22,872 nucleotides of DNA from JBGZEX01 sp041846495. Lineage in GTDB: Bacteria; Bacteroidota; Bacteroidia; Bacteroidales; Marinifilaceae. Position numbers and translations under genes: made by a program. The stretch is taken from positions 1 to 22,872 of the forward strand of contig JBGZEX010000091.1 of the NCBI GenBank assembly GCA_041846495.1. Reading direction: 5' to 3'. Position 1 is the first letter of the stretch. Every line of letters starts with the position of its first letter. The notes under the pieces were generated by a model. It saw only the letters and a list, made by a program, of their open reading frames with translations. It had not been told where the DNA came from and did no database searches. Positions 1 through 6,954 of this stretch are shown here, in pieces.

Positions 1-978
1 ATGATTATCGTGGTCACCGCCCTTATTCCCGCATTATTGTTCGGAATGTACAATGTAGGTTATCAGCATTTTTGGGCAAACGGAACCTTGGACGCCCAAG
101 GATTTTGGACCGTATTTTTCTACGGCTTTTTAAAAGTTCTGCCGATGATTGTCGTGAGTTATATCGTGGGACTCGGCATCGAATTTACCGTAGCTCAAAT
201 GCGGGGACATGAAATCAACGAGGGATTTCTCGTGACCGGTCTCCTCATACCCATGGTAATGCCTGTAGGAGCTCCTCTTTGGATGATAGCCGTTTCTACC
301 GCATTTGCCGTAATTCTGGGTAAGGAGATATTCGGAGGTACGGGAATGAACATATGGAATCCCGCTTTACTGGCACGGGCATTTTTCTTTTTTTCCTATC
401 CTTCCAAAATATCCGGAGATGCGGTGTGGATTGCCGGTAAACCCGATACGGTTTCGGGAGCTACTCCTTTGGCCGATATAGCACAAGGGATTCCCGTCGT
501 CCATGATATGAGTTCGATGTTCTGGGGATTCATTCCGGGCTCCATAGGAGAGACTTCCACATTCTGCATTTTGTTGGGAGCCGCTTTATTGATTATCACG
601 GGAGTCGGAAGTTGGAAAATCATGGCGTCCGTATTTGCAGGAGGACTCTTTATGGGGTATCTGCTTCACTTTAGCCTGCCTGCCACCAATCCCTATGCGA
701 GCATACCGGCAATTCAGCATATCGTTATGGGCGGTTTTGCTTTCGGAGCCGTATTCATGGCCACCGATCCCGTAACTTCTTCCCAAACCGAAAAAGGCAA
801 ATGGATATACGGTTTTCTTATCGGCGTTATGGCCATACTCATACGTACCCTCAATCCGGGTTATCCCGAGGGCATGATGCTGGCGATACTGCTGTTGAAC
901 ACCTTTGCTCCCCTTATCGACTGGTTTGTCGTACAAAGAAATATAAACAGACGACTCAAACGTGTAAAAGCGGCATGA
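1..978 (+). CDS. nqrB: Na+-translocating NADH:quinone reductase subunit B (5' truncated)
   Basis: NqrB is a membrane subunit of Na+-NQR, which passes electrons from NADH to quinone and pumps Na+ outward across the cytoplasmic membrane. The visible 325 residues are mostly hydrophobic membrane segments. The motif VSGATPLAD near residues 151-159 matches the site where FMN is covalently joined through a phosphoester to Thr (here T155), a modification made in the family by ApbE. NqrB proteins are usually about 400 residues and have sequence before MIIVVTALIPALLFGMYNVG, so the ATG at base 1 is most likely an internal Met and the true start lies outside the window. nqrC follows 28 bases downstream. 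Identity is certain; only the start is missing. Confidence 0.95.
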   Translation: MIIVVTALIPALLFGMYNVGYQHFWANGTLDAQGFWTVFFYGFLKVLPMIVVSYIVGLGIEFTVAQMRGHEINEGFLVTGLLIPMVMPVGAPLWMIAVSTAFAVILGKEIFGGTGMNIWNPALLARAFFFFSYPSKISGDAVWIAGKPDTVSGATPLADIAQGIPVVHDMSSMFWGFIPGSIGETSTFCILLGAALLIITGVGSWKIMASVFAGGLFMGYLLHFSLPATNPYASIPAIQHIVMGGFAFGAVFMATDPVTSSQTEKGKWIYGFLIGVMAILIRTLNPGYPEGMMLAILLLNTFAPLIDWFVVQRNINRRLKRVKAA

Positions 979-1006
979 TGGGGTCGGATTATAAAATGAC
1001 AAAAAT

Positions 1007-1702
1007 ATGAACAAACAAGGGAATACATATACATTCGTTTACTCGGCCGTACTCGTAATCATAGTGGCCGCTCTTTTATCTTTCGTAGCTTTGGGACTTC
1101 AACCCAGACAAAACGAAAATATCGAAAACGAAAAAAGGCAGAATATCCTTACTTCCATACATATTGCTTCCGATTCGAAAAATTCGCAAATCGAATTCGA
1201 CAAATACATAAAAAAAATGTTCATAATCAACCATAAGGGCGAACGGATAGAGGGCGATGCCTTTGACGTCAATTTGGCCAAGGAGAACAAAAAACCGCTT
1301 GAAAAACGCCAACTCCCCGTATTCGTGGCGGAAGTAAACGGTGAAACCAAATACATCCTACCCGTGTACGGAAAGGGGCTTTGGGGACCCATATGGGGCT
1401 ACATTTCTTTTAATGAAGATAAGAATACTATTTACGGAACCTTATTCGACCATAAAGGAGAAACTCCCGGCTTGGGTGCCGAAATTACAAAACCGGATTT
1501 TTCGGGACAATTCGACGGAAAACAAATATTCGAAGACGGGAAATTGATTTCCGTATCCGTAAAAAAAGGCGGAGGTGCAAGCGGAAATTATGAAGTCGAC
1601 GGAATATCGGGAGGTACGATTACTTCCCGGGGAGTGGAGAATATGCTAAAACATTATCTGTCATCTTACGAATCTTTCTTAAAAACAAAAAGCGATGAAT
1701 GA
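1007..1702 (+). CDS. nqrC: Na+-translocating NADH:quinone reductase subunit C
   Basis: NqrC carries a second covalently bound FMN of the Na+-NQR complex. The protein (231 aa) has one N-terminal transmembrane helix (about residues 10-31) and a large FMN-binding domain outside the membrane. The flavinylation motif is SGGTIT at residues 201-206, with T204 as the predicted FMN-carrying threonine; many NqrC have Ala at the third position of SGAT, so the Gly is a mild variant. A conserved ETPGLGAEI segment (152-160) fits the FMN_bind family. The start ATG follows nqrB closely, and its 3' end overlaps nqrD by 8 bases, pointing to translational coupling. Confidence 0.96.
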   Translation: MNKQGNTYTFVYSAVLVIIVAALLSFVALGLQPRQNENIENEKRQNILTSIHIASDSKNSQIEFDKYIKKMFIINHKGERIEGDAFDVNLAKENKKPLEKRQLPVFVAEVNGETKYILPVYGKGLWGPIWGYISFNEDKNTIYGTLFDHKGETPGLGAEITKPDFSGQFDGKQIFEDGKLISVSVKKGGGASGNYEVDGISGGTITSRGVENMLKHYLSSYESFLKTKSDE

Positions 1703-2336
1703 TAAGGAATCTTTATTTTCAGCTAAAAATCGCCAATTATTATTAGGCCCTTTAAGCAAGAACAACCCCATACTCGTACAGGTATTGGGAATATGTTCGG
1801 CTCTTGCCGTGACGGCGAAATTGGAGCCGGCCATCGTTATGGCGATTTCCGTAACGGCGGTTACTTCTTTTGCCAATCTTATTTTATCCGTTTTAAGAAA
1901 TACCATTCCCAACCGTATCCGCATTATCGTACAATTGGTGGTTGTGGCTGCTTTGGTGATTATTGTCGACCAGGTGCTTAAGGCATATGCTTATGAAGTC
2001 AGCAAACAATTATCCGTATTCGTCGGTTTGATTATCACCAACTGCATTATTATGGGACGTATCGAGGCTTTCGCCTTAGCCAATAAACCCTGGCCTTCCC
2101 TTCTCGACGGAATCGGAAACGGTTTGGGATACGGCCTCATACTTGTCATCGTTGCTTTTTTCCGAGAATTATTGGGCTCCGGAACATTATTCGGATTGAA
2201 AATCATCCCCGGAAGTTTTTATGCCGGAGGCTACGTAAACAACGGATTGATGATTCTTCCCCCTATGGCGCTCATATTAGTAGGCATCATTATCGGTGTT
2301 CACCGTGCGAAAAACAAAGACCTGATTGAAAATTAA
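1695..2336 (+). CDS. nqrD: Na+-translocating NADH:quinone reductase subunit D
   Basis: NqrD is an integral membrane subunit of Na+-NQR, paired with NqrE and related to RnfE. It is 213 aa with about six hydrophobic helices. Recognisable family stretches are PLSKNNPILVQVLGICSAL near the N-terminus and GLIITNCIIMGRIEAFA in the middle; the Cys in the TNCIIMGR segment corresponds to a conserved membrane cysteine that, with one in NqrE, helps hold an intramembrane Fe-S centre in the known structures (family knowledge). The ATG at 1695 lies inside the end of nqrC (8-base overlap) and a second possible ATG is at 1699. The stop codon shares its last base with an ATG that begins the nqrE frame. Confidence 0.96.
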   Translation: MNDKESLFSAKNRQLLLGPLSKNNPILVQVLGICSALAVTAKLEPAIVMAISVTAVTSFANLILSVLRNTIPNRIRIIVQLVVVAALVIIVDQVLKAYAYEVSKQLSVFVGLIITNCIIMGRIEAFALANKPWPSLLDGIGNGLGYGLILVIVAFFRELLGSGTLFGLKIIPGSFYAGGYVNNGLMILPPMALILVGIIIGVHRAKNKDLIEN

Positions 2337-2350
2337 TGCATACGGAAATT

Positions 2351-2971
2351 ATGGAAAACCTGTTAAATATATTCGTAAAGTCTGTTTTTATAGACAATAT
2401 GATATTCGCATACTTTTTGGGTATGTGCTCGTACCTTGCCGTTTCCAAGACGGTGAAAACCTCTCTCGGCCTCGGAATCGCCGTAACCTTCGTACTTTTA
2501 ATAACGGTCCCCGTCAACTTCCTGCTCAATAATTACGTATTGAAACCGGGAGCTTTGGTTTGGGTGCTGGGAGAAAAAGCAGCGGAAATAGATCTCAGTT
2601 TCCTCAGTTTTATCATGTTTATCGGAGTTATCGCCGCCATGGTCCAGCTTGTGGAAATGGTTGTGGAACGTTTCTCCCCTACTCTTTACAATCAATTAGG
2701 AATATTTCTTCCGCTTATTGCCGTTAACTGTGCCATCATGGGTGCATCGCTCTTTATGCAGGAAAGGGACTATGCCAATATAGGCGAAAGCATCGCTTTC
2801 GGATTGGGATCCGGCATCGGTTGGCTGTTGGCTATCGTGGGTATAGCCGCAATACGGGAGAAGCTTAAATATTCCAATATCCCCGCACCCTTGCGCGGCA
2901 TAGGAATCACCTTTATCGTAACGGGCTTAATGGCAATTTCTTTTATGAGCTTTTTAGGAATAAACCTCTAA
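2351..2971 (+). CDS. nqrE: Na+-translocating NADH:quinone reductase subunit E
   Basis: NqrE is the membrane partner of NqrD, homologous to it and inserted with opposite topology. From the chosen start it is 206 aa with about six helices. Family signatures are FAYFLGMCSYLAVSKTVKTS near the N-terminus and AVNCAIMGASLFM in the middle, each with the conserved membrane Cys. An ATG overlapping the nqrD stop at 2336 would add five residues (MHTEI). I prefer the ATG at 2351 because NqrE proteins normally begin ME followed directly by the first helix; translation may still be coupled through 2336. nqrF follows 19 bases downstream. Confidence 0.95.
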   Translation: MENLLNIFVKSVFIDNMIFAYFLGMCSYLAVSKTVKTSLGLGIAVTFVLLITVPVNFLLNNYVLKPGALVWVLGEKAAEIDLSFLSFIMFIGVIAAMVQLVEMVVERFSPTLYNQLGIFLPLIAVNCAIMGASLFMQERDYANIGESIAFGLGSGIGWLLAIVGIAAIREKLKYSNIPAPLRGIGITFIVTGLMAISFMSFLGINL

Positions 2972-2990
2972 TTTGTAAAATCGATATAAA

Positions 2991-4253
2991 ATGTTTTTAG
3001 CAACTATAAATACTTCACTGATTGTCATAACGGGCATTGCAGTCTTCCTTATTGTCATCCTCATACTTGTAGGAATGCTGTTGTTTGCCAAAGACAAACT
3101 CACCCCCAAAGGAGATGTCGTCATAAACATAAACGACAAGGAAAGAGAGCTTACCGTCAATCCGGGAAACAGTCTTTTGTCCACTTTGGGCAATAATAAA
3201 ATATTTCTGCCTTCCGCCTGCGGAGGTAAAGGTTCGTGCGGAATGTGCAAATGCCAGGTCAATTCGGGAGGCGGTTCTATCCTGCCTACGGAAACGGGTT
3301 TCTTTTCCTACAAACAACAACACGAGAATTGGCGGCTGGCCTGTCAGGTCAAGGTAAAAGAAAACCTCGACATGCATGTGCCCGAAGAGATATTGGGGAT
3401 AAAAAAATGGGAATGCGAAGTCGTTTCCAATAAAAATGTGGCCACATTCATCAAAGAGTTTGTCGTAAAACTCCCTGAGGGCGAACATCTGAAATTCAAA
3501 TCCGGAGGCTACATACAAATCGACGTACCCAAAATAGATGTGGATTACAAGGATATCCGGGTGGAAGACCGCTTTATGGACGACTGGAAAAAATTCCGTA
3601 TGTTCGATTTGAAAATGAAAAACCCGGAGGCTACTTACAGAGCTTACTCCATGGCCAATCACCCGGCCGAAGGCAATATCATCATGTTGAATATACGTAT
3701 AGCCACTCCTCCTATCGACAGGGCCAAAGGCGGATTCGCAAACCTCAATCCGGGAATCTGCTCTTCCTATATATTCTCACGCAAACCGGGAGACAAAGTG
3801 ACCATATCCGGACCTTACGGAGAATTTTTCCTGAAAGATACGGAAAACGAAATGATGTTCATAGGCGGAGGTGCCGGCATGGCACCCATGCGTTCTCATA
3901 TATTCCATTTATTCAAAACCTTAAAAACCGGACGCAAGGTTACGTTTTGGTACGGCGCACGCTCCCTTAAGGAGGTGTTTTATAAGGAAGATTTCGATGC
4001 CATCGCTGCGGAATTCCCCAATTTCACATGGCATCTCGCTTTGTCCGAACCTCTTCCCGAGGATAATTGGACTGGGAAAACGGGATTCATCCATCAGGTG
4101 ATATTCGATAACTATCTCAAGAATCACGAAACGCCGGAGGATATAGAATACTATCTCTGCGGACCTCCCATGATGACGTCGGCAGCCACGAAAATGCTGT
4201 ACGAATTGGGAGTTCCGGACGAAAACGTAATGTACGACAATTTCGGAGGATGA
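2991..4253 (+). CDS. nqrF: Na+-translocating NADH:quinone reductase subunit F
   Basis: NqrF is the NADH-oxidising entry subunit of Na+-NQR. It is 420 aa, the usual length. An N-terminal transmembrane helix (about 10-34) anchors it. A plant-type 2Fe-2S domain follows, with ligands C77, C83, C86 and C118 in the pattern CGGKGSCGMC...C. The C-terminal half is a ferredoxin-NADP reductase module: the FAD-binding motif RAYSMAN, the nucleotide-binding MFIGGGAGMAPMRSH, the CGPPMM segment near the C-terminus and the terminal FGG. It is the last gene of the nqr operon and is followed within a few bases by a strong terminator. Confidence 0.97.
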   Translation: MFLATINTSLIVITGIAVFLIVILILVGMLLFAKDKLTPKGDVVININDKERELTVNPGNSLLSTLGNNKIFLPSACGGKGSCGMCKCQVNSGGGSILPTETGFFSYKQQHENWRLACQVKVKENLDMHVPEEILGIKKWECEVVSNKNVATFIKEFVVKLPEGEHLKFKSGGYIQIDVPKIDVDYKDIRVEDRFMDDWKKFRMFDLKMKNPEATYRAYSMANHPAEGNIIMLNIRIATPPIDRAKGGFANLNPGICSSYIFSRKPGDKVTISGPYGEFFLKDTENEMMFIGGGAGMAPMRSHIFHLFKTLKTGRKVTFWYGARSLKEVFYKEDFDAIAAEFPNFTWHLALSEPLPEDNWTGKTGFIHQVIFDNYLKNHETPEDIEYYLCGPPMMTSAATKMLYELGVPDENVMYDNFGG

Positions 4254-4256
4254 TAT

Positions 4257-4287
4257 AAAAACGGTCTGAAAAAATCAGACCGTTTTT
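4257..4287 (+). terminator. Intrinsic terminator of the nqr operon
   Basis: A perfect inverted repeat lies just after the nqrF stop: ACGGTCTGA (4261-4269), a five-A loop, TCAGACCGT (4275-4283), then a T run to 4287. The upstream AAAA (4257-4260) can pair with the T run, lengthening the stem. This is a textbook Rho-independent terminator for the + strand. Confidence 0.92.
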
Positions 4288-4290
4288 ATC

Positions 4291-4509
4291 ATTGGTGTCG
4301 TACATTTTTGCACTCTTGTCGCGAACTCGGGGTCTTACTTACAGCCCCAACGAACTATCCGGTCTTTAGATGTAAAAACATGGGGGCTTAACGTCCGCTT
4401 TAGGTTTTAATCTCAACACCAATTCGGCCTTGTTCCATGTTTGGTTTTCCTGAATGCATAAAGACAACATTGGTTTAAAATCAATAATAGTGCAAATTAC
4501 GACACCAAT
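4291..4509. mobile_element. MITE-like element with terminal inverted repeats (219 bp)
   Basis: The left end ATTGGTGTCGTA (4291-4302) is matched exactly, in inverse, by the right end TACGACACCAAT (4498-4509). The match continues after a three-base difference: left CATTTTTGCACT, right AGTGCAAAT read in reverse. The ends together are about 21-24 bp. The inside has no ORF of note and holds short hairpins, such as ATGTAAAAACAT near 4369-4380. Near-perfect terminal repeats, small size, lack of coding capacity and a position between two convergent genes suit a non-autonomous transposable element. I could not see a clear target-site duplication, and no matching transposase is in the window. Alternative: a structured 3' element shared by the two convergent genes. 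Confidence 0.5.
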
Positions 4510-4525
4510 AAAAACAAAAAGATAT

Positions 4526-5203
4526 CTAAAAAGAGTAACTTAGACTGATAAACAGAGTATGAGTTAATTTTCTGTTTGGATAAAATTCTGATAATAAGGT
4601 ATTTTCTACTTTTATAAATCTTCGAGAAGAGTATATATCCAAATTGGAAATTCCATATCCCAAACTCAATACGGAACTATAGGCTCTCAAACCGACACTT
4701 CCTTTGACATTCCAAAAACACCAATCACCTTTATTCGTAGATTCATATTTTAACTTACTGTCATATGTATTTGAATTTACATAATCGACATATATCCCAG
4801 TGTGCGGACTCAAAAGTTGCACTCCGAATTCACCTTTAAGCAAAAACTTATATTTCCCCACTTTGAATAAAGGCGGAGAGGATAACAAAACGGAAGGACA
4901 TAAATAGAGCTTTTCTATTTTCCTATCCGATTCACTCAGCGTCCAGGAGTTCCATTTACCGTCAGTCTTTCCGTTAGGAAAATATTCATTATACCATTGC
5001 TTGAAATAACCGATTCCACTACCGATACCCAAATAATGAAACAGCATATAATGATATGAGAATTCTAAAGCATATGCATCATTTGTATTCAATCCGGCAG
5101 TCAATGTAAATAGTGATCTGTCCATTGACATTCGGTTTGATTGAGCATAAGAGCAACAATGCAAGAAGAATAAACTAATAAAAAATATAAATCTCGGATA
5201 CAC
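4526..5203 (-). CDS. Outer-membrane beta-barrel-like protein, unknown function
   Basis: A 225-aa protein with a typical Sec signal peptide (hydrophobic stretch to about residue 18, probable cleavage after SYA, before QS). The mature part has many alternating, aromatic-rich strands and ends in SLSYSF; a terminal Phe after alternating residues is characteristic of outer-membrane barrels assembled by the BAM machinery. I do not recognise a specific family, though its size suits small barrel proteins of the OmpW/PorT-like kind in Bacteroidota. The start is GTG: the only in-frame ATG lies after the signal peptide, and a TAA sits just upstream of the GTG. It is AT-richer than its neighbours. No -7 motif is visible directly upstream, so it may be read from the cdaA side. 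Confidence 0.7.
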   Translation of the reverse strand: MYPRFIFFISLFFLHCCSYAQSNRMSMDRSLFTLTAGLNTNDAYALEFSYHYMLFHYLGIGSGIGYFKQWYNEYFPNGKTDGKWNSWTLSESDRKIEKLYLCPSVLLSSPPLFKVGKYKFLLKGEFGVQLLSPHTGIYVDYVNSNTYDSKLKYESTNKGDWCFWNVKGSVGLRAYSSVLSLGYGISNLDIYSSRRFIKVENTLLSEFYPNRKLTHTLFISLSYSF

Positions 5204-5236
5204 AATTCTTGATTATATGTTGTTAGAATCTTGTTG

Positions 5237-5392
5237 TTATACACTCCAAAAGCTACGGAGCAAGGAGTTTTCTTTGGATATATCTGTCGAGTCTATAATA
5301 ATCCAACCATTCACATTGTTGTATTTTAGCTTTCTTGCAATCTCCATAACCATTTTATTCTGTTCTCCCATCTTGTTTTTGCATCTTGCCAT
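5237..5392 (-). CDS. Possible small protein (51 aa), unrecognised
   Basis: An ATG-started frame of 51 codons lies in the otherwise empty gap between the cdaA stop and the barrel-like gene, on the same strand as both. The predicted peptide is charged in its N-terminal half (MARCKNKMGEQNKM...) and has a hydrophobic run NGWIIIDS in the second half. No domain is recognised. The frame is open further upstream into the 3' end of cdaA in another frame, so the true 5' limit is unclear. It could be a real small gene, a decayed remnant of a longer gene, or chance. Low confidence. Confidence 0.22.
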   Translation of the reverse strand: MARCKNKMGEQNKMVMEIARKLKYNNVNGWIIIDSTDISKENSLLRSFWSV

Positions 5393-5414
5393 TACGCAAA
5401 TTCCCGCATAAGAA

Positions 5415-6188
5415 TCAAACCATTCCGGAAAAATCGTTGCGCAAAAACCGGGCCAATTCTTCCGGCTGTACTTTTACTTTATAATTGCCGTTCATAAAAA
5501 AAGTGATGTTTCCGGTTTCTTCGCTGACCACGACAATGTGTGCGTCACTCACACTGCTGAGTCCCAAGGCAGCCCGATGGCGCAATCCCATACTTCCCGG
5601 AATATCGAAACGGTCGGAAACAGGAAGTATGCATCTTGCCGCCACTATTTTATTATGCGAAATCAGTACGGCCCCATCGTGAAGAGGGGTATTTTTAAAA
5701 AATATATTCTCTATGAGCTCCGATGTGAGATTGGCGTTGATCATGACTCCGGTTTTGGCAAAACCGGCCAAACCGGTATTTTGTTCGAATGCAATCAATG
5801 CACCGGTTTTTTCTTTGGAAAAAAAGGCACAGGAACGTACTACTGCATCTACGACCTTATCCTCCAAATCCTGTTTGGCGAACAAACTCTCCATATTGAA
5901 TATGTTTTGGAGTTTATACCGGCTGCCTACCAATAACAAAAAATTCCGGATTTCCTGTTGGAATACGATTAATAGGGCGATGACTCCCACTCCGATAAAT
6001 TGGCCCAATATGGTGGATATCAACTCCATATTGAACATGCGCACCAAAAGCCACACCAAATATAAAGTAAATATACCGGCAAATATACTTATGGCAGCCG
6101 TACCTTTTACCAAACGATAAATCTGGTATAATATGAAAGCGACGATTAAAATATCGAGAATATCCGATATACCTATCTCAATAAACAC
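5415..6188 (-). CDS. cdaA: Diadenylate cyclase CdaA (c-di-AMP synthase)
   Basis: CdaA joins two ATP molecules into the second messenger c-di-AMP, which governs potassium/osmolyte balance and cell-wall stress in many bacteria. The protein (257 aa) has three N-terminal transmembrane helices (about residues 8-28, 31-51, 56-76) followed by the DAC domain. Both catalytic motifs are intact: LHDGAV with DGA at 171-173 and GLRHRAA with RHR at 203-205. The start codon is GTG, giving MFIEIGISDI, the expected N-terminus; an in-frame TAA four codons upstream and no nearby ATG leave little alternative. A TATCTTTG promoter motif lies 36 bases upstream. folP, often next to cdaA in Bacteroidota, is not adjacent here. 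Confidence 0.94.
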   Translation of the reverse strand: MFIEIGISDILDILIVAFILYQIYRLVKGTAAISIFAGIFTLYLVWLLVRMFNMELISTILGQFIGVGVIALLIVFQQEIRNFLLLVGSRYKLQNIFNMESLFAKQDLEDKVVDAVVRSCAFFSKEKTGALIAFEQNTGLAGFAKTGVMINANLTSELIENIFFKNTPLHDGAVLISHNKIVAARCILPVSDRFDIPGSMGLRHRAALGLSSVSDAHIVVVSEETGNITFFMNGNYKVKVQPEELARFLRNDFSGMV

Positions 6189-6223
6189 AACAAAACATTA
6201 TTTCTAAAGATTCAACTCTTCTT

Positions 6224-6231
6224 CAAAGATA
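6224..6231 (-). promoter_or_regulatory. Candidate -7 element for cdaA
   Basis: On the minus strand TATCTTTG matches the Bacteroidota -7 consensus TAnnTTTG and lies 36 bases before the GTG start of cdaA. There is no convincing -33 TTTG at the usual 19-21 base distance, so this rests on the -7 match and its position. Confidence 0.45.
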
Positions 6232-6297
6232 AATAAATCTCCGAGATGAAAGGAAATTTTTACCTAAAAATATTCCCATGCTTTTATTTAAATATTA

Positions 6298-6305
6298 TAT
6301 ATTTG
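6298..6305 (+). promoter_or_regulatory. Candidate -7 element for the LolA-like gene
   Basis: TATATTTG fits TAnnTTTG and ends 27 bases before the ATG at 6333. If used, transcription would begin after the more upstream ATG at 6246, supporting 6333 as the real start. The -33 element is not clear. Confidence 0.45.
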
Positions 6306-6332
6306 ACAGCGATTCTACATAACGGAATAAAT

Positions 6333-6953
6333 ATGAAAAAAACACTCCTTTTGCTGCTGAGTCTGATATCCCTAACGGTTTATTCTCAAAAAAACGGGGA
6401 GGAAATAAAACTTTTGGAGCAAATATCTAAAAAAATAAATTCCTATAAATGCATATTCATCGTATTCCATATTGAAAATATGACCGGGAAATCGGAGAAT
6501 ATCGAAGCGAACATCAAAATCAAAGGAGAAAAATACCGCTTGGAAATCATGGATGCCATCAATTATTTCGACGGTAAGGCTTTGTACAACTACATCCCGG
6601 AAATCCGTGAAGTATACGTTAAAGAGCCGGATAAAAACGATATATATTTCAATCCCGCTCGCATATTGGCATCTTACAGAAGTCTTTTCTCCACCAAGAT
6701 AGTGGAAGAAGATGCCCGGAAATGTATCGTAGAAATGTTACCTTCGGATAAGGAATCGTCTATAAGGAAAATCCGGATGACCATCGACAAAATACGACTG
6801 CTCCCCACCGGATTGAAAATATCCCAATGGAATAAAGAGGATTTCCATATCGAAATCAAAACATTGAAAGAAATCCCCGAAATCGATGATTCGGATTTTA
6901 CCTTCGATATATCCGCCCATCCCGAAACGGAATACATCGACCTCCGAGAATAA
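6333..6953 (+). CDS. LolA-like outer-membrane lipoprotein carrier protein
   Basis: A 206-aa secreted protein of the LolA/LolB-like fold. In this family LolA carries lipoproteins through the periplasm from the inner-membrane LolCDE exporter to the outer membrane. The chosen ATG gives a clean signal peptide (MKKTLLLLLSLISLTVYS, cut before Q). The mature protein starts with a helical stretch (LLEQISKKINSYKCI), then alternating strands including IKIKGEKYRLEI and FDGKALYNYIPEIREVYV, typical of Bacteroidota LolA-like proteins. An ATG at 6246 would add 29 residues ahead of the signal peptide and is rejected. The gene ends one base before the end of copA, which is convergent. Family assignment is good; exact role as the sole LolA is inferred. 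Confidence 0.75.
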   Translation: MKKTLLLLLSLISLTVYSQKNGEEIKLLEQISKKINSYKCIFIVFHIENMTGKSENIEANIKIKGEKYRLEIMDAINYFDGKALYNYIPEIREVYVKEPDKNDIYFNPARILASYRSLFSTKIVEEDARKCIVEMLPSDKESSIRKIRMTIDKIRLLPTGLKISQWNKEDFHIEIKTLKEIPEIDDSDFTFDISAHPETEYIDLRE

Positions 6954-6954
6954 A

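Noticed and set aside
6246..6332. Upstream ATG start adding 29 residues to the LolA-like protein
   Set aside because: The extension puts a second hydrophobic stretch before a clean signal peptide, and the -7 motif lies inside it; the ATG at 6333 fits better.
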